Shown: one piece after another, positions 7,938-16,078 of the stretch
Position numbering within the stretch: the first letter of the stretch is position 1
Layout of the letters: each line of letters begins with the position of its first letter
DNA from: Salinibaculum sp. SYNS191
Lineage (GTDB): Archaea > Halobacteriota > Halobacteria > Halobacteriales > Haloarculaceae
Reading direction: 5' to 3'
DNA: 64,000 nucleotides
Assembly (NCBI RefSeq): GCF_037338445.1
Contig: NZ_CP147838.1
Coordinates: 2,046,001 to 2,110,000, forward strand
Position numbers and translations under genes: made by a program
The notes under the pieces: model-generated
What the model was told of the DNA's origin: nothing
The model's input: the letters and a program-made list of their open reading frames with translations, nothing else
Databases searched by the model: none

Positions 7938-9635
7938 ATGTTCGACGAGGACAATCTCGACGAGATACGCAAATCCCGCGAGGAGTGGGAGGCGGAGACG
8001 CTGGAGCCGTTTCTCGAACGGGGCGAACGCAAGGACCGCTTTGCGACCGTCTCGAACCACGAGGTCGGCCGGCTGTACACCCCCGAGGACATCGCCGACG
8101 TCGATTTCGAGGACGACCTCGGGTTCCCCGGCGAGGAACCGTACACGCGGGGCCCCTATCCGACGATGTACCGGGGCCGGACCTGGACGATGCGCCAGTT
8201 CGCCGGGTTCGGGACGGCCGAGGAGACCAACGAGCGCTTCCACTATCTCATCGACGAGGGCCAGACCGGGCTCTCGACGGCCTTCGACATGCCCAGCCTG
8301 ATGGGCATCGACTCCGACAACCCGATGAGCGACGGGGAGATCGGCAAGGAGGGCGTCGCCGTCGACACGCTGCGCGACATGGAGATTCTGTTCGACGGCA
8401 TCGACATCGGCGACGTGTCGACGTCGTTCACCATCAACCCGAGCGCGGCGGTCATCTACGCGATGTACGTCGCACTGGCCGACCGGCAGGGCGTCCCGCG
8501 CGAGGACATCCGGGGGACCCTCCAGAACGACATGCTCAAGGAGTTCATCGCACAGAAGGAGTGGGTGCTCCCGCCCGAGGCGTCGCTCGACGTGGTGACC
8601 GACACCATCGAGTTCGCCATCGAGGAGACGCCGAAGTTCCACCCGGTCTCTATCTCCGGCTATCACATCCGCGAGGCGGGGTCGACGGCGGCCCAGGAGG
8701 CCGCGTTCACGCTGGCCGACGGGTTCGCCTACGTCGAGGACTGTCTGGACCGCGGGCTCGACATCGACGAGTTCGGCCCGCAACTGTCCTTCTTCTTCAA
8801 TTCGCACAATTCGATTTTCGAGGAAATCGCCAAGTTCCGGGCCTCGCGCCGCGTCTACGCCCGCATCATGGACGAGTGGTACGACGCCGAGAACCCGGAG
8901 TCAAAGCGGATGAAGTTCCACACCCAGACGGCGGGGCAGTCACTCACCGCCCAGCAACCGCTCAACAACATCGTCCGCGTCACCATCCAGGCGCTCGCCG
9001 GCGTCCTCGGCGGGACGCAGAGTCTCCACACCAACAGCTACGACGAGGCGCTGGCACTCCCCAGCGAGGAGGCGGTCCGCGTCGCGTTGCGCACCCAGCA
9101 GATAATCGCCGAGGAGTCGGGCGCGGCGGACATCGTCGACCCGATGGGAGGCTCCTTCGCCATCGAGAAACTGACGAACGAGATGGAAGAGGAGATCATG
9201 GCCTACATCGGCGAAATCCGTGAGATGGGCGACGGCTCCGTCCGCGACGGCGTCCTCCACGGCATCGAGGACGGCTACTTCGACCGCGAGATTCAGGACG
9301 CCTCCTACGAGTACCAGCAGCGCGTCGAGGCGGGCGAGGAGGTCGTCGTCGGCGTCAACGAGTACACCATCGAAGAGGAGACTGACCCCGAACTCCTCCA
9401 CGTCAGCGACGAGGTCGCCGAGACGCAACTGAACCGGCTGGAACAGGTCAAGGCCGAGCGCGACGACGACGAGGTCCAGGAGCGACTCGACGCGCTCTCC
9501 GCGGCCGTCGAGAACGACGAGAACGTGATGCCGCCGATCATCGACGCGGTCAAGGCCTACGCCACGATGGAGGAGATCATGAAGGTGCTCGAAGACCACC
9601 ACGGGGCCTACAAGAGCAGTCTCCTGACGGCCTAG
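7938..9635 (+). CDS. Methylmalonyl-CoA mutase, large (catalytic) subunit
   Basis: The 565-residue protein catalyses the B12-dependent interconversion of (R)-methylmalonyl-CoA and succinyl-CoA, used in propionate and odd-chain or branched substrate breakdown. The substrate-binding TIM barrel is clear: RQFAGFGTAEETNERF near 95, GQTGLSTAFDMPSLMG near 115, SISGYHIREAGSTAAQEAAF near 235, and TQTAGQSLTAQQPLNN followed by GVLGGTQSLHTNSYDEAL near 335-375. The C-terminal cobalamin-binding domain is absent, as is usual in archaea where it is a separate small subunit; that subunit is not in this window. The gene is markedly GC-rich and looks like a core gene. The IS5 relic ends just upstream, so its promoter lies at the IS junction. 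Confidence 0.93.
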   Translation: MFDEDNLDEIRKSREEWEAETLEPFLERGERKDRFATVSNHEVGRLYTPEDIADVDFEDDLGFPGEEPYTRGPYPTMYRGRTWTMRQFAGFGTAEETNERFHYLIDEGQTGLSTAFDMPSLMGIDSDNPMSDGEIGKEGVAVDTLRDMEILFDGIDIGDVSTSFTINPSAAVIYAMYVALADRQGVPREDIRGTLQNDMLKEFIAQKEWVLPPEASLDVVTDTIEFAIEETPKFHPVSISGYHIREAGSTAAQEAAFTLADGFAYVEDCLDRGLDIDEFGPQLSFFFNSHNSIFEEIAKFRASRRVYARIMDEWYDAENPESKRMKFHTQTAGQSLTAQQPLNNIVRVTIQALAGVLGGTQSLHTNSYDEALALPSEEAVRVALRTQQIIAEESGAADIVDPMGGSFAIEKLTNEMEEEIMAYIGEIREMGDGSVRDGVLHGIEDGYFDREIQDASYEYQQRVEAGEEVVVGVNEYTIEEETDPELLHVSDEVAETQLNRLEQVKAERDDDEVQERLDALSAAVENDENVMPPIIDAVKAYATMEEIMKVLEDHHGAYKSSLLTA

Positions 9636-9981
9636 CGGGCGCTTCTTTTCCCAGGTCTTGCGGCGGCCGGTCGCACCGTCTAGGGCGAACTAGACGCCCG
9701 GACGGGAGGAATTATTATATACCGAGATAGCAAAGCGTGAACCGCCGCGAACAGAGCGGCCGAGGCCGGCCACCACGAGCCTCGTCGAACCCCCACCCGA
9801 CCAGAGCCCGGTTCAAACGTGTCGTTCGAGTTCCGGTGGTAGACACTCTCCCCCTCGAACCGGGTACGGTGACATGTAACGACGAACCGACCGCCCGCTT
9901 CGCGGTCGGTTCACCTGCGCTGCCGACGAGCGGCGGTGCCGCGCCGGCGCCACACAGTGTGCGATGCACCAGGACTCCGTA
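9636..9981. other. Gap with a TATA box and a strong hairpin; possible long leader or small RNA
   Basis: No protein gene is supported here. A good TATA element (TTATATA, 9715-9721) would start a transcript near 9745, about 235 nt before the crotonase start. A perfect 11-bp stem, GAACCGACCGC at 9884-9894 and GCGGTCGGTTC at 9902-9912 with a 7-nt loop, lies between. I looked for a tRNA cloverleaf on both strands and did not find one. Confidence 0.45.
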
Positions 9982-10785
9982 ATGACAAAGGCGATAGCGG
10001 GCGTGGAGACCAGCGTGTACGAACATATCACCTACGCCGTCGACGGCGGCGTCGCGACCCTGACCCTCGACAGACCGGACGTCTACAACGCGTTCACCGA
10101 GGCGATGATAGAGGAACTGAACGACGCGCTGGGGCGCACCAGGCGGGACGACGCGGTCTACGCGCTCGTGCTGACGGGCGAAGGCGACGGGTTCTGTACC
10201 GGTGCCGACGTGTCGACGATGCCCGACTGGTCCGCACAGTCCAAGGCGGAGTACGGGGCCTTCCTGGAGAAGGTCCAGGATGTGGTGCGACAGCTACGCT
10301 CGCTCGGGAAGCCGAGCGTCGCCGCGGTCAACGGCCCGGCCATCGGGGCCGGCTGTCACTTCGCGCTCGCCTGTGACGTCCGCTACGTCGCGCCCGACGC
10401 CTACTTCACCGAGGGCACCGTCACCGTCGGGCTGGTGCCCAGCGACGGCGGCGCGTGGCTGCTCCCGAAGCTCATCGGCGAGTCGAAGGCCCGCGAGTAC
10501 CTGCTGACGGGCGAGAAAATCACGCCCGAGGACGCCGAGGACCTGGGACTGGTCAGCGGCGTCGCCGAAGACGTCGTCGGGGCGGCGCGGGAGTTCGCCG
10601 AGACGGTGACCGACAAGCCGGCCGTGGCCGTCCAGCGGACGAACCGGCTCGTCGGCGCCGGCACGTCGTTCGCGGACCACTGCGAGCGGGCAATCGACTA
10701 CCAGTGGGAGTGCGTCAACGACCCCGAACACGAGGAGGCGGTCGCGGCGATGCAGGAGGGCCGCGACCCCGAGTACGAACGGTAG
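9982..10785 (+). CDS. Enoyl-CoA hydratase/isomerase (crotonase family)
   Basis: The 267-residue protein hydrates or isomerises unsaturated acyl-CoA. It has the family's two oxyanion-hole segments, GEGDGFCTGADVS near residue 70 and NGPAIGAGCHFALACDVRY near 115, followed by FTEGTVTVGLVPSDGG with the usual acidic residue and LLTGEKITPEDAEDLGLV. The start is uncertain: an ATG six codons upstream (9964) is in frame, but the second Met fits the family start better. It follows the mutase in the same direction and shares its high GC, consistent with a joint role in acyl-CoA breakdown. Confidence 0.88.
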   Translation: MTKAIAGVETSVYEHITYAVDGGVATLTLDRPDVYNAFTEAMIEELNDALGRTRRDDAVYALVLTGEGDGFCTGADVSTMPDWSAQSKAEYGAFLEKVQDVVRQLRSLGKPSVAAVNGPAIGAGCHFALACDVRYVAPDAYFTEGTVTVGLVPSDGGAWLLPKLIGESKAREYLLTGEKITPEDAEDLGLVSGVAEDVVGAAREFAETVTDKPAVAVQRTNRLVGAGTSFADHCERAIDYQWECVNDPEHEEAVAAMQEGRDPEYER

Positions 10786-10794
10786 CGGGGTCGC

Positions 10795-11107
10795 CTACGC
10801 TTCGTCGCCCGGCGAGCCACACGTCAGCACCGGCCGCTCGGCGTTCAGTATCACCGACTGTGAGACGCTCCCGAAGAGCGCCTTGCCGGCCGGCGAGCGT
10901 TTCCGTCCGGCGATACATATCAGGTCGACGTCCAGCTGTTCCGCCATGTCGAGTATCGACTGCGCGGGGTCGCCGCTGCCCTCGCGGAGAGTGACGGCGG
11001 CACCGGCGTCCTCCAGGATGTCGCGTGCGCGCTTGACCGAATCGACCTGTTTGACGGACGCACCCTCCGGGTTGTCGACGAAGTCGTGGAGCAGATGATC
11101 CTCAGCC
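10795..11107 (-). pseudogene. Universal stress protein (UspA family), C-terminal fragment
   Basis: The minus-strand frame reads VDNPEGASVKQVDSVKRARD, ILEDAGAAVTLREGSGDPAQ, then LDVDLICIAGRKRSPAGKAL and FGSVSQSVILNAERPVLTC. This is the second half of a UspA protein, with the nucleotide-binding G-R-x-K-x(5)-G-K-x-x-F-G-S/x-S pattern. The first half, including the start and ATP-binding Asp, is missing; at about 11110 the sequence switches to an unrelated remnant. It is convergent with the crotonase gene, 9 bp apart. The full-length relative in this window is at 60866-61321. Confidence 0.8.
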
Positions 11108-11445
11108 CCGGCCCGAGGATCATCGTCGCCTGTTGGATGAGAAGTTCGTTAACGACGGGTTCGAATTCGTCAGGTGAGACGGTGTGAAGCTGAGCGAGCG
11201 TGTAGTCGTCAGAGTACGTTCCACGAGTGATGTCGGTGACGGCCTTGATGGACTTCTGAGCGACAACAGATGGAAGAGTGTCTGCCGGATGGTCCCGGAG
11301 TCGAAGGCTGCGGCTTCGACTCCGGGAATCGGAATCTCCGAGAGGAGATCAAGCACTAAGGTTTCAAGATCAGAGCCCGTGGGAATCGTGTCCGGATAGG
11401 AAAGGGACTTCAGACACCTATCGAGACGCTTCCTGAGAATCTAAC
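11108..11445 (-). pseudogene. Unidentified N-terminal remnant, possibly a transposase
   Basis: A minus-strand frame gives ILRKRLDRCLKSLSYPDTIP, SDLETLVLDLLSEIPIPGVE and AAAFDSGTIRQTLFHLL. After a one-base shift near 11256 it continues SVAQKSIKAVTDITRGTYSD, YTLAQLHTVSPDEFEPVVNE and LLIQQATMILGPGLRII. The smooth continuation across the shift indicates a decayed gene, not noise. I do not recognise the family with certainty. Its setting, between a truncated stress gene and an IS1595 element, suggests another transposase relic. Confidence 0.45.
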
Positions 11446-11521
11446 CTCATCAGTCCTGACTAACTCCTAACTCGATGGGAACTACCAAATATAAAAACAA
11501 ACGCTCTTGGGAAGCACGTTG

Positions 11522-12475
11522 TTGATTTTGGCCGTGGTGAATCGCCAGATGGAGTTTGATTTCACTGTTTCACTGCTTGCTTGATGTTGTAAACTGCACA
11601 CATCAGGACGAGTTCTCGGAATTCGCCGTACCAAGTTCGCGCACGCACGGCGTCGCCGAGCGTGCGCTTGAGCGTCGAGAAGACGGTTTCACACATCGCT
11701 CGTTGCCGGTAGCGAGGCCCATCGATCCGCGCGTTGTGCGCGTGGTCGATGGGCCGGAACTCCCGGTGTTTGATTAGCGGTCTCACGTCCTCTTCGCGGA
11801 GTTTTTCGCGTAAGTCCATCCAATCGTAGCCTTTGTCGGCAGCGAGGCTGGCAAGGTCGCCCGCGTTGCGGCGGGCGACCTGCCAGCCGAGCTGTGTATC
11901 GTGGCGTTTCTCGGTCGTACAGTGCACGTCCAGAATGGCTTGAGTTTCTGTATCGACGAGAGCAGTTGTTTTGAGTGTCTGAACGCGGTAATTCGTCCGG
12001 CGGCAGTAGTGCTTGCTCGCGTTTTCGCGGTCAAAGAACGTCGCATCGATAGCGGCGTGACCGGATGGCTCGTGCTCCTGCGCTGAGAGACGCAGGAGCA
12101 CTCGCCAGAGTGCCATCTTGATCCTATCAAACCACTTCACTAGCGTCGAGTGGTGCGGGAGATCGGCCGGTTCGAGGCCGATCTCCCCGAGAATATGTGG
12201 CATCTCGCTCAGCAAATCCAACGCCTCTCGGTAAGACTTCTCCAGGTAAACCCGGAGACAATGCAGCGAAACGACAGCGTAGTCGGCGAAGCCGCCACCC
12301 CCCTCGGGGGCGGCGACTTCGCCTCTGCCACCAACAGCATTTTTGGCTAACGTCACGACCTTCGTCGTGAAGCGGGAAATCTTCGACATGGATCATCGGC
12401 GGTTTCCCGCTTCAACTCCCTAGTTCTGACGATTGAAGCTGACGCCATCTAGCGATTCACCAGAGCCTTGATTTT
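11522..12475 (-). mobile_element. IS5-family (ISH1-like) insertion sequence, complete, with 8-bp duplication
   Basis: The element spans 11530-12467 (938 bp) with ends GGCCGTGGTGAATCG and CGATTCACCAGAGCC. The 8-bp sequence TTGATTTT is repeated at 11522-11529 and 12468-12475. The duplication shows a simple and probably recent insertion. The target lies at the stop codon of the IS1595 transposase. Confidence 0.93.
11562..12389 (-). CDS. IS5-family transposase (ISH1-like)
   Basis: The frame is intact and encodes 275 residues starting MSKISRFTTKVVTLAKNAVG, almost identical in plan to the copy at 1652-2479. It carries the DDE residues in AIDATFFDRENAS, LAADKGYDWM and AMCETVFSTLKRT. The surrounding exact target duplication and undamaged frame make this the most likely active copy in the window. 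Shared stretches with the left-edge fragment and the relic at 7028 suggest that one family multiplied locally. Confidence 0.93.
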   Translation of the reverse strand: MSKISRFTTKVVTLAKNAVGGRGEVAAPEGGGGFADYAVVSLHCLRVYLEKSYREALDLLSEMPHILGEIGLEPADLPHHSTLVKWFDRIKMALWRVLLRLSAQEHEPSGHAAIDATFFDRENASKHYCRRTNYRVQTLKTTALVDTETQAILDVHCTTEKRHDTQLGWQVARRNAGDLASLAADKGYDWMDLREKLREEDVRPLIKHREFRPIDHAHNARIDGPRYRQRAMCETVFSTLKRTLGDAVRARTWYGEFRELVLMCAVYNIKQAVKQ

Positions 12476-13503
12476 CAAAGTACAGCGTCGAGAGCATGTT
12501 TGAGCGCTTCGTCGCCTGGTTTTCTGTAGAGTTCACAGCGGAGTTGGAAGGCCCTGAGATACGGCGTTAGCTTGTCTTTCGAGATTCCTCGGTGGGGCGA
12601 GAGCCACCGTCGCGCCAGCGACGCGTGGCTCTCGCAGCCGTTAACGTGTACCTCGCCATCGGCGTATTCCCCGTCGCCGTGGACGACGTATTCGCGGTCG
12701 AACTCGTCGTCATCCTCTAGCGGGTCGTAGGCCCGAAATCCATCGGTATAGACGGTCAGCGACTCCTGCTCGTGGTCGGCGAGCAGGAGTCGCACGGTCG
12801 ATTCCTCGGCCGATTTCGCTGGCACAACGTACCGATTGTCCGAGCCGCGATCGACCAACGTGAACACCGGCGGTTTGTCGCCGCTGTACGATCCTCGTCC
12901 GCGTGTTGACAGGCCACGCGAGCGCGACTCCGAGTGATATGCACAAGAACTGAATAGTAAACGAAAACGGGCGAGCGGCTACACAATCGGTGGCTTCGCC
13001 TTGCTCGCAATCACTGGTCTGTAACGCTCTTCACTGACTATTCGACAGTTGCAGTGACCACTCCGGTCGCGCTCGCGGCCTTTGAGGCCGGCAGAGACGT
13101 ACACTTCGTCGATCTCGACCGGGCCAGACAGCGTGATCGAAGGCGCGTCGAGCGCTCTGGCGAAGCGCTCGACGCGCCGTCTCACCGTTCTGTAGGACAA
13201 ATCGAGTTCCGCTTCGATTTGGCGAAGGCTCGTGTTGAACCGTAAGAACACGTAGATTGTGAGGTACCACTCTTTGAGCTTCAGTTTCGAGTGGGCGAAA
13301 ATCGTCCCGGTTTTGTCGTTGAATGTTCGACCGCAATTCTTACACAAATACCGTTGATACACCCTGTAGCTGCCGTTTCTGACCGTCAGGTCAGAACGGC
13401 AGCGAGGGCACTCGACACCATTACGCCAGCGAACCTGTTGCAGCAGGTCCGCTGCAGCCGATTCTGACACGAATCGGCTCATCGGAAACATGTCGGGCAC
13501 CAC
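12475..13503 (-). pseudogene. IS1595-family transposase interrupted by MITE A
   Basis: The N-terminal part has a zinc ribbon (CPRCRSDL...CKNCGRTFND), a helix-turn-helix region and the first catalytic Asp in GPVEIDEVYVSAGLKGRERD. The frame then enters the 132-bp insert (12932-13063) and stops. Beyond the insert it continues SRSRGLSTRGRGSYSGDKPP, the second Asp in VYTDGFRAYDP and the ISXO2-like end VNGCESHASLARRWLSPHRG. Removing the insert gives one 299-codon frame reading GRERDRESRSRGL across the junction. Without precise excision the gene is inactive. The start could also be the Met at MFPMSRF. Confidence 0.85.
12932..13063 (+). mobile_element. MITE-like element A, copy 2 (132 bp)
   Basis: The element begins GAGTGATATGCAC and ends CAGTGACCACTC. 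It is the same length and orientation as copy 1 at 6166-6297, differing at roughly a dozen positions. It splits the IS1595 transposase without a target duplication. The target is again palindromic: GCGAGCGCGAC and GTCGCGCTCGC flank the insertion point. It has no coding capacity of its own. Confidence 0.8.
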
Positions 13504-13631
13504 TCGCGCGGTGCCCTTGCCCTCTTCGACTTTCAGCCGCCGCTCTCACCGTCAACAATCTACTTCGCAAGAGCGAAAACAAAAATAGAGACATCCATGA
13601 CGGGAGTCTCTCGTTGCGGGAAAAAGACAGC

Positions 13632-14843
13632 CTAAGAGTTGTCCCCGATTACGTCCTCGGTGCGAAGCGCGGTAATTTCGTCCTCAGTGTAGCCGAGTGA
13701 TTCGAGTACGTCGTCGGTATGAGCGCCTAGAACAGGTGCATGACGTTCGAATCCGTGGTCCCTGTATTCGTAATTAATCGGATGGTCAACGAGCGGATAC
13801 TCCCCGATAGCGTCGTGATCGAGATGTTTAATCATCTCCCGTGCTTCTACGTGGTCGTTATCGAGAGCGTCTGCAACTTCTCGAACTGAACCCGCAGGAA
13901 TGCGGTACTCTTCGACCAGTATCTCCGTCCATTCTTCTACCGTTTTGTCGGCAAGGACTGATTCTATCTCCGCCTGCAGTTCCTTACTGTGTTCAACGCG
14001 GCCCTCGTTTGTCGCAAATCGTTCGTCTTCGAGGAGATCTTCCCGATCTAACGCAGCACACAGGTCTTCCCAGAGGTCTTGGGTCCCGGCGCCAATAACT
14101 ATATATCCGTCTTTCGTCTCGAACGCCTGATACGGGGCAAGAACCGGGTCCCGTGTCCCCAGTCGCTCCGGTGTTTCACCCTCGAAGACGCGAGAGGCCT
14201 GTTTTGTCAGCAAGGGCAGGATGGAGTCGTACATCGCGAGTTCGACCCTATCGCCCGAGCCGTCCCGTTCTTGGCGATAAAACGCCGAAAGGATGCCAAC
14301 GCTCGCCCACATCGCTGTAAAGAGATCCGTAATTGGAATCCCAACCTTGACCGGATCTCGCCCGGCTTCTCCCGTGACGCTCATGATGCCGGTCAACCCC
14401 TGCATTTGCACGTCAAGGGCCGAGCGGTGGCGCCACGGGCTGGTTTCTCCGAACCCACTGATCGAACAGTAAACAAGTTCGTCGTTGAGTTCACTCAACG
14501 TCTCGTATCCGACGTTCAATTTCTCAGCAGTCCCGGGTCGGAAGTTCTCGACGAAGATGTCTGCCGTCTTGACCAGGTCGTGAACCACTGCCTGGCCCTC
14601 TTCGGATTTCAAATCAAGCTCGATACTTTTCTTCCCATAATTGTAAGTCATGAAGTACGCCGACTCGCCTTCGACGAACGGCGGGCCGGACCCACGGCTG
14701 GGATCACCTGTCCCGATTCGTTCGACTTTGATCACTTCGGCACCTTGGTTTGCGAGAATCGTCGTAGCAAAACCACCAGTCACGTACGACGAGGCGTCGA
14801 TGACGGTAACACCTGACAGCGGTTTTTCCGTTGGTGCATCCAT
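13632..14843 (-). CDS. CaiB/BaiF family CoA-transferase (class III)
   Basis: The 403-residue protein moves CoA from one acyl-CoA to a free carboxylic acid through a mixed anhydride on a conserved Asp. Family features are the start LSGVTVIDASSYVTGGFATT, GAEVIKVERIGTGDPSRG near 52, NYGKKSIELDLKSEEGQ near 82, FVENFRPGTAEKL near 110, and the Asp-containing loop RSALDVQMQGLTGIMSVTGE near 155. The chosen Met lies 11 bp after the preceding gene's stop; a longer frame would begin 17 codons earlier inside that gene. It forms an operon with the RraA-like gene. Both have lower GC than the genes around them, suggesting separate acquisition. Confidence 0.88.
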   Translation of the reverse strand: MDAPTEKPLSGVTVIDASSYVTGGFATTILANQGAEVIKVERIGTGDPSRGSGPPFVEGESAYFMTYNYGKKSIELDLKSEEGQAVVHDLVKTADIFVENFRPGTAEKLNVGYETLSELNDELVYCSISGFGETSPWRHRSALDVQMQGLTGIMSVTGEAGRDPVKVGIPITDLFTAMWASVGILSAFYRQERDGSGDRVELAMYDSILPLLTKQASRVFEGETPERLGTRDPVLAPYQAFETKDGYIVIGAGTQDLWEDLCAALDREDLLEDERFATNEGRVEHSKELQAEIESVLADKTVEEWTEILVEEYRIPAGSVREVADALDNDHVEAREMIKHLDHDAIGEYPLVDHPINYEYRDHGFERHAPVLGAHTDDVLESLGYTEDEITALRTEDVIGDNS

Positions 14844-14854
14844 AACTATCCGAC

Positions 14855-15715
14855 TTAGTAGTCCTCTTCCGTTCGCTGAAGTACTTCCTCCCAAACCTCC
14901 TCAGATACGCCGCTGAGGTTCGCTGGCACCTCCCGCCGCTGGGATGGCGGCGTGAAATCAATGTCGATATCCACACCCTCCTCACGGAGGAAGTTCATCT
15001 TTTGCTTTCGAAGTGAAACGTCCATTTCGTAGCCGCCTTTAGCCGCATCAAGCACTTCGTCTTCGTGTTGTTTCGGCACTGCGATGACGCCATCATCGTC
15101 ACAGCAGATGAGGTCGCCGGGTTGCACTTTGGTACCACCGAGGCTGATGGGTTCGTTGATCGCCACTAATTCCATCTCTTGGACGGGTTCTTTTTGTGCG
15201 ATATGACGCGTCCACACGGGGAAGTTTACTTCCCGAATCCCGAACGCGTCTCGCATTCCGCCGTCAACCACCATGCCGACAGCACCCCTGAGGAGACTTT
15301 TGAGCGACAGATGGTCTCCACCGAGTTGGTATGCTTCGCCCTCCATATCTACGCAGATGACATCGCCCGGTTGAGTGATGTCCAAGTACTCATGCAAGAC
15401 ATTCCCAAAGTCCTCTTTCCACCCCTTGTTTTGGTTCATGGGGTTCGTTTCCTCAGCACCATCTTCGGCATCTGACAGAGACCTTCCCTGGTAGTTGGGT
15501 TTCTTATCATTCTTCGGCATGATTTTGACCGTCAGTGCCCGGCCACGAATTTCGTGTCCACGCACGATTGGCGTTATTCCCCCATCACAGATGCCATCGT
15601 TATAAAAGTCAAGCGAATTCAAAGCCTGAACAACGTCGGCATTGCGGACGTCGTAAAATTCCTTGACAGTGTCGTCTATCTTGTCACACGCTTTTACATC
15701 ATCATAGTGACTCAT
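14855..15715 (-). CDS. RraA / HMG-aldolase family protein
   Basis: The 286-residue protein belongs to the RraA-like fold, which includes 4-hydroxy-4-methyl-2-oxoglutarate aldolase and oxaloacetate decarboxylases. The marker is GAVGMVVDGGMRDAFGIRE (residues about 155-173), with the Arg-Asp pair that binds substrate and metal. It is preceded by GDVICVDMEGEAYQLGGDHL and followed by QPGDLICCDDDGVIAVP. Known members are near 210-230 residues; this one has extra N-terminal and C-terminal segments (TPPSQRREVPANLSGVSEEV). The start fits the TATA box AGTATATTC at 15735-15743. Co-transcription with a CoA-transferase suggests aldol or decarboxylation chemistry on an organic acid. Confidence 0.8.
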   Translation of the reverse strand: MSHYDDVKACDKIDDTVKEFYDVRNADVVQALNSLDFYNDGICDGGITPIVRGHEIRGRALTVKIMPKNDKKPNYQGRSLSDAEDGAEETNPMNQNKGWKEDFGNVLHEYLDITQPGDVICVDMEGEAYQLGGDHLSLKSLLRGAVGMVVDGGMRDAFGIREVNFPVWTRHIAQKEPVQEMELVAINEPISLGGTKVQPGDLICCDDDGVIAVPKQHEDEVLDAAKGGYEMDVSLRKQKMNFLREEGVDIDIDFTPPSQRREVPANLSGVSEEVWEEVLQRTEEDY

Positions 15716-16078
15716 GAGTCTATCCACAGGGCGCAGTATATTCAATATTGTGCTCATCGCCATCCAGTTCCACCGCCCAATTCGGCTTCTTGGTTCGCTA
15801 TCGCACAAATAGATGTTTCTCAAACAGTATGTGATGGAATTGGTAGAACGGTCTCGTGTGAAGTGCAGTGCCCTTCCAACCAGAGGCGACTGTCGGTCCG
15901 GTAAGTACCGGAACGGCTAGAGCCAAGCCACGAGCGTAAACAGTTAAGTAGACTCGCAAAAAGGATTCATCCATTCCGAGAAGATATGCGAGATAGTATG
16001 TTCGCCGCACCGGTTCGGCGGCGCGTCCAAACTCGGATACCAAAGCGTGGGGCCAGACAGATGGGACGGCGAGAGTGA
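15716..16078. promoter_or_regulatory. Divergent promoter region with TATA box and CAATATTG palindrome
   Basis: On the minus strand, AGTATATTC (15735-15743) lies about 25 nt upstream of the RraA-like start, implying a leaderless message. It overlaps the palindrome CAATATTG (15743-15750), which could be an operator. The rest, up to the MFS start at 16079, contains no gene that I can support and no clear plus-strand TATA box. Confidence 0.5.

Larger units (their letters stand above)
11494..13583 (-). mobile_element. IS1595-family insertion sequence with target duplication, containing IS5 and MITE A
   Basis: The element proper is 11502-13575. Its ends are imperfect 24-bp inverted repeats, CGCTCTTGGGAAG...TTGTTGA on the left and TCAACAA...CTTCGCAAGAGCG on the right. 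An 8-bp direct repeat AAAACAAA lies at 11494-11501 and 13576-13583. Subtracting the IS5 copy with its duplication (946 bp) and MITE A (132 bp) gives 996 bp, a normal IS1595 length. The order of events is therefore IS1595 first, then IS5 and the small element. Confidence 0.85.

Noticed and set aside
9636..9981. tRNA or tRNA-like sequence (GGTTCAAAC and GGTTCGA look like T loops).
   Set aside because: No matching T stem, D arm or acceptor stem could be built on either strand.
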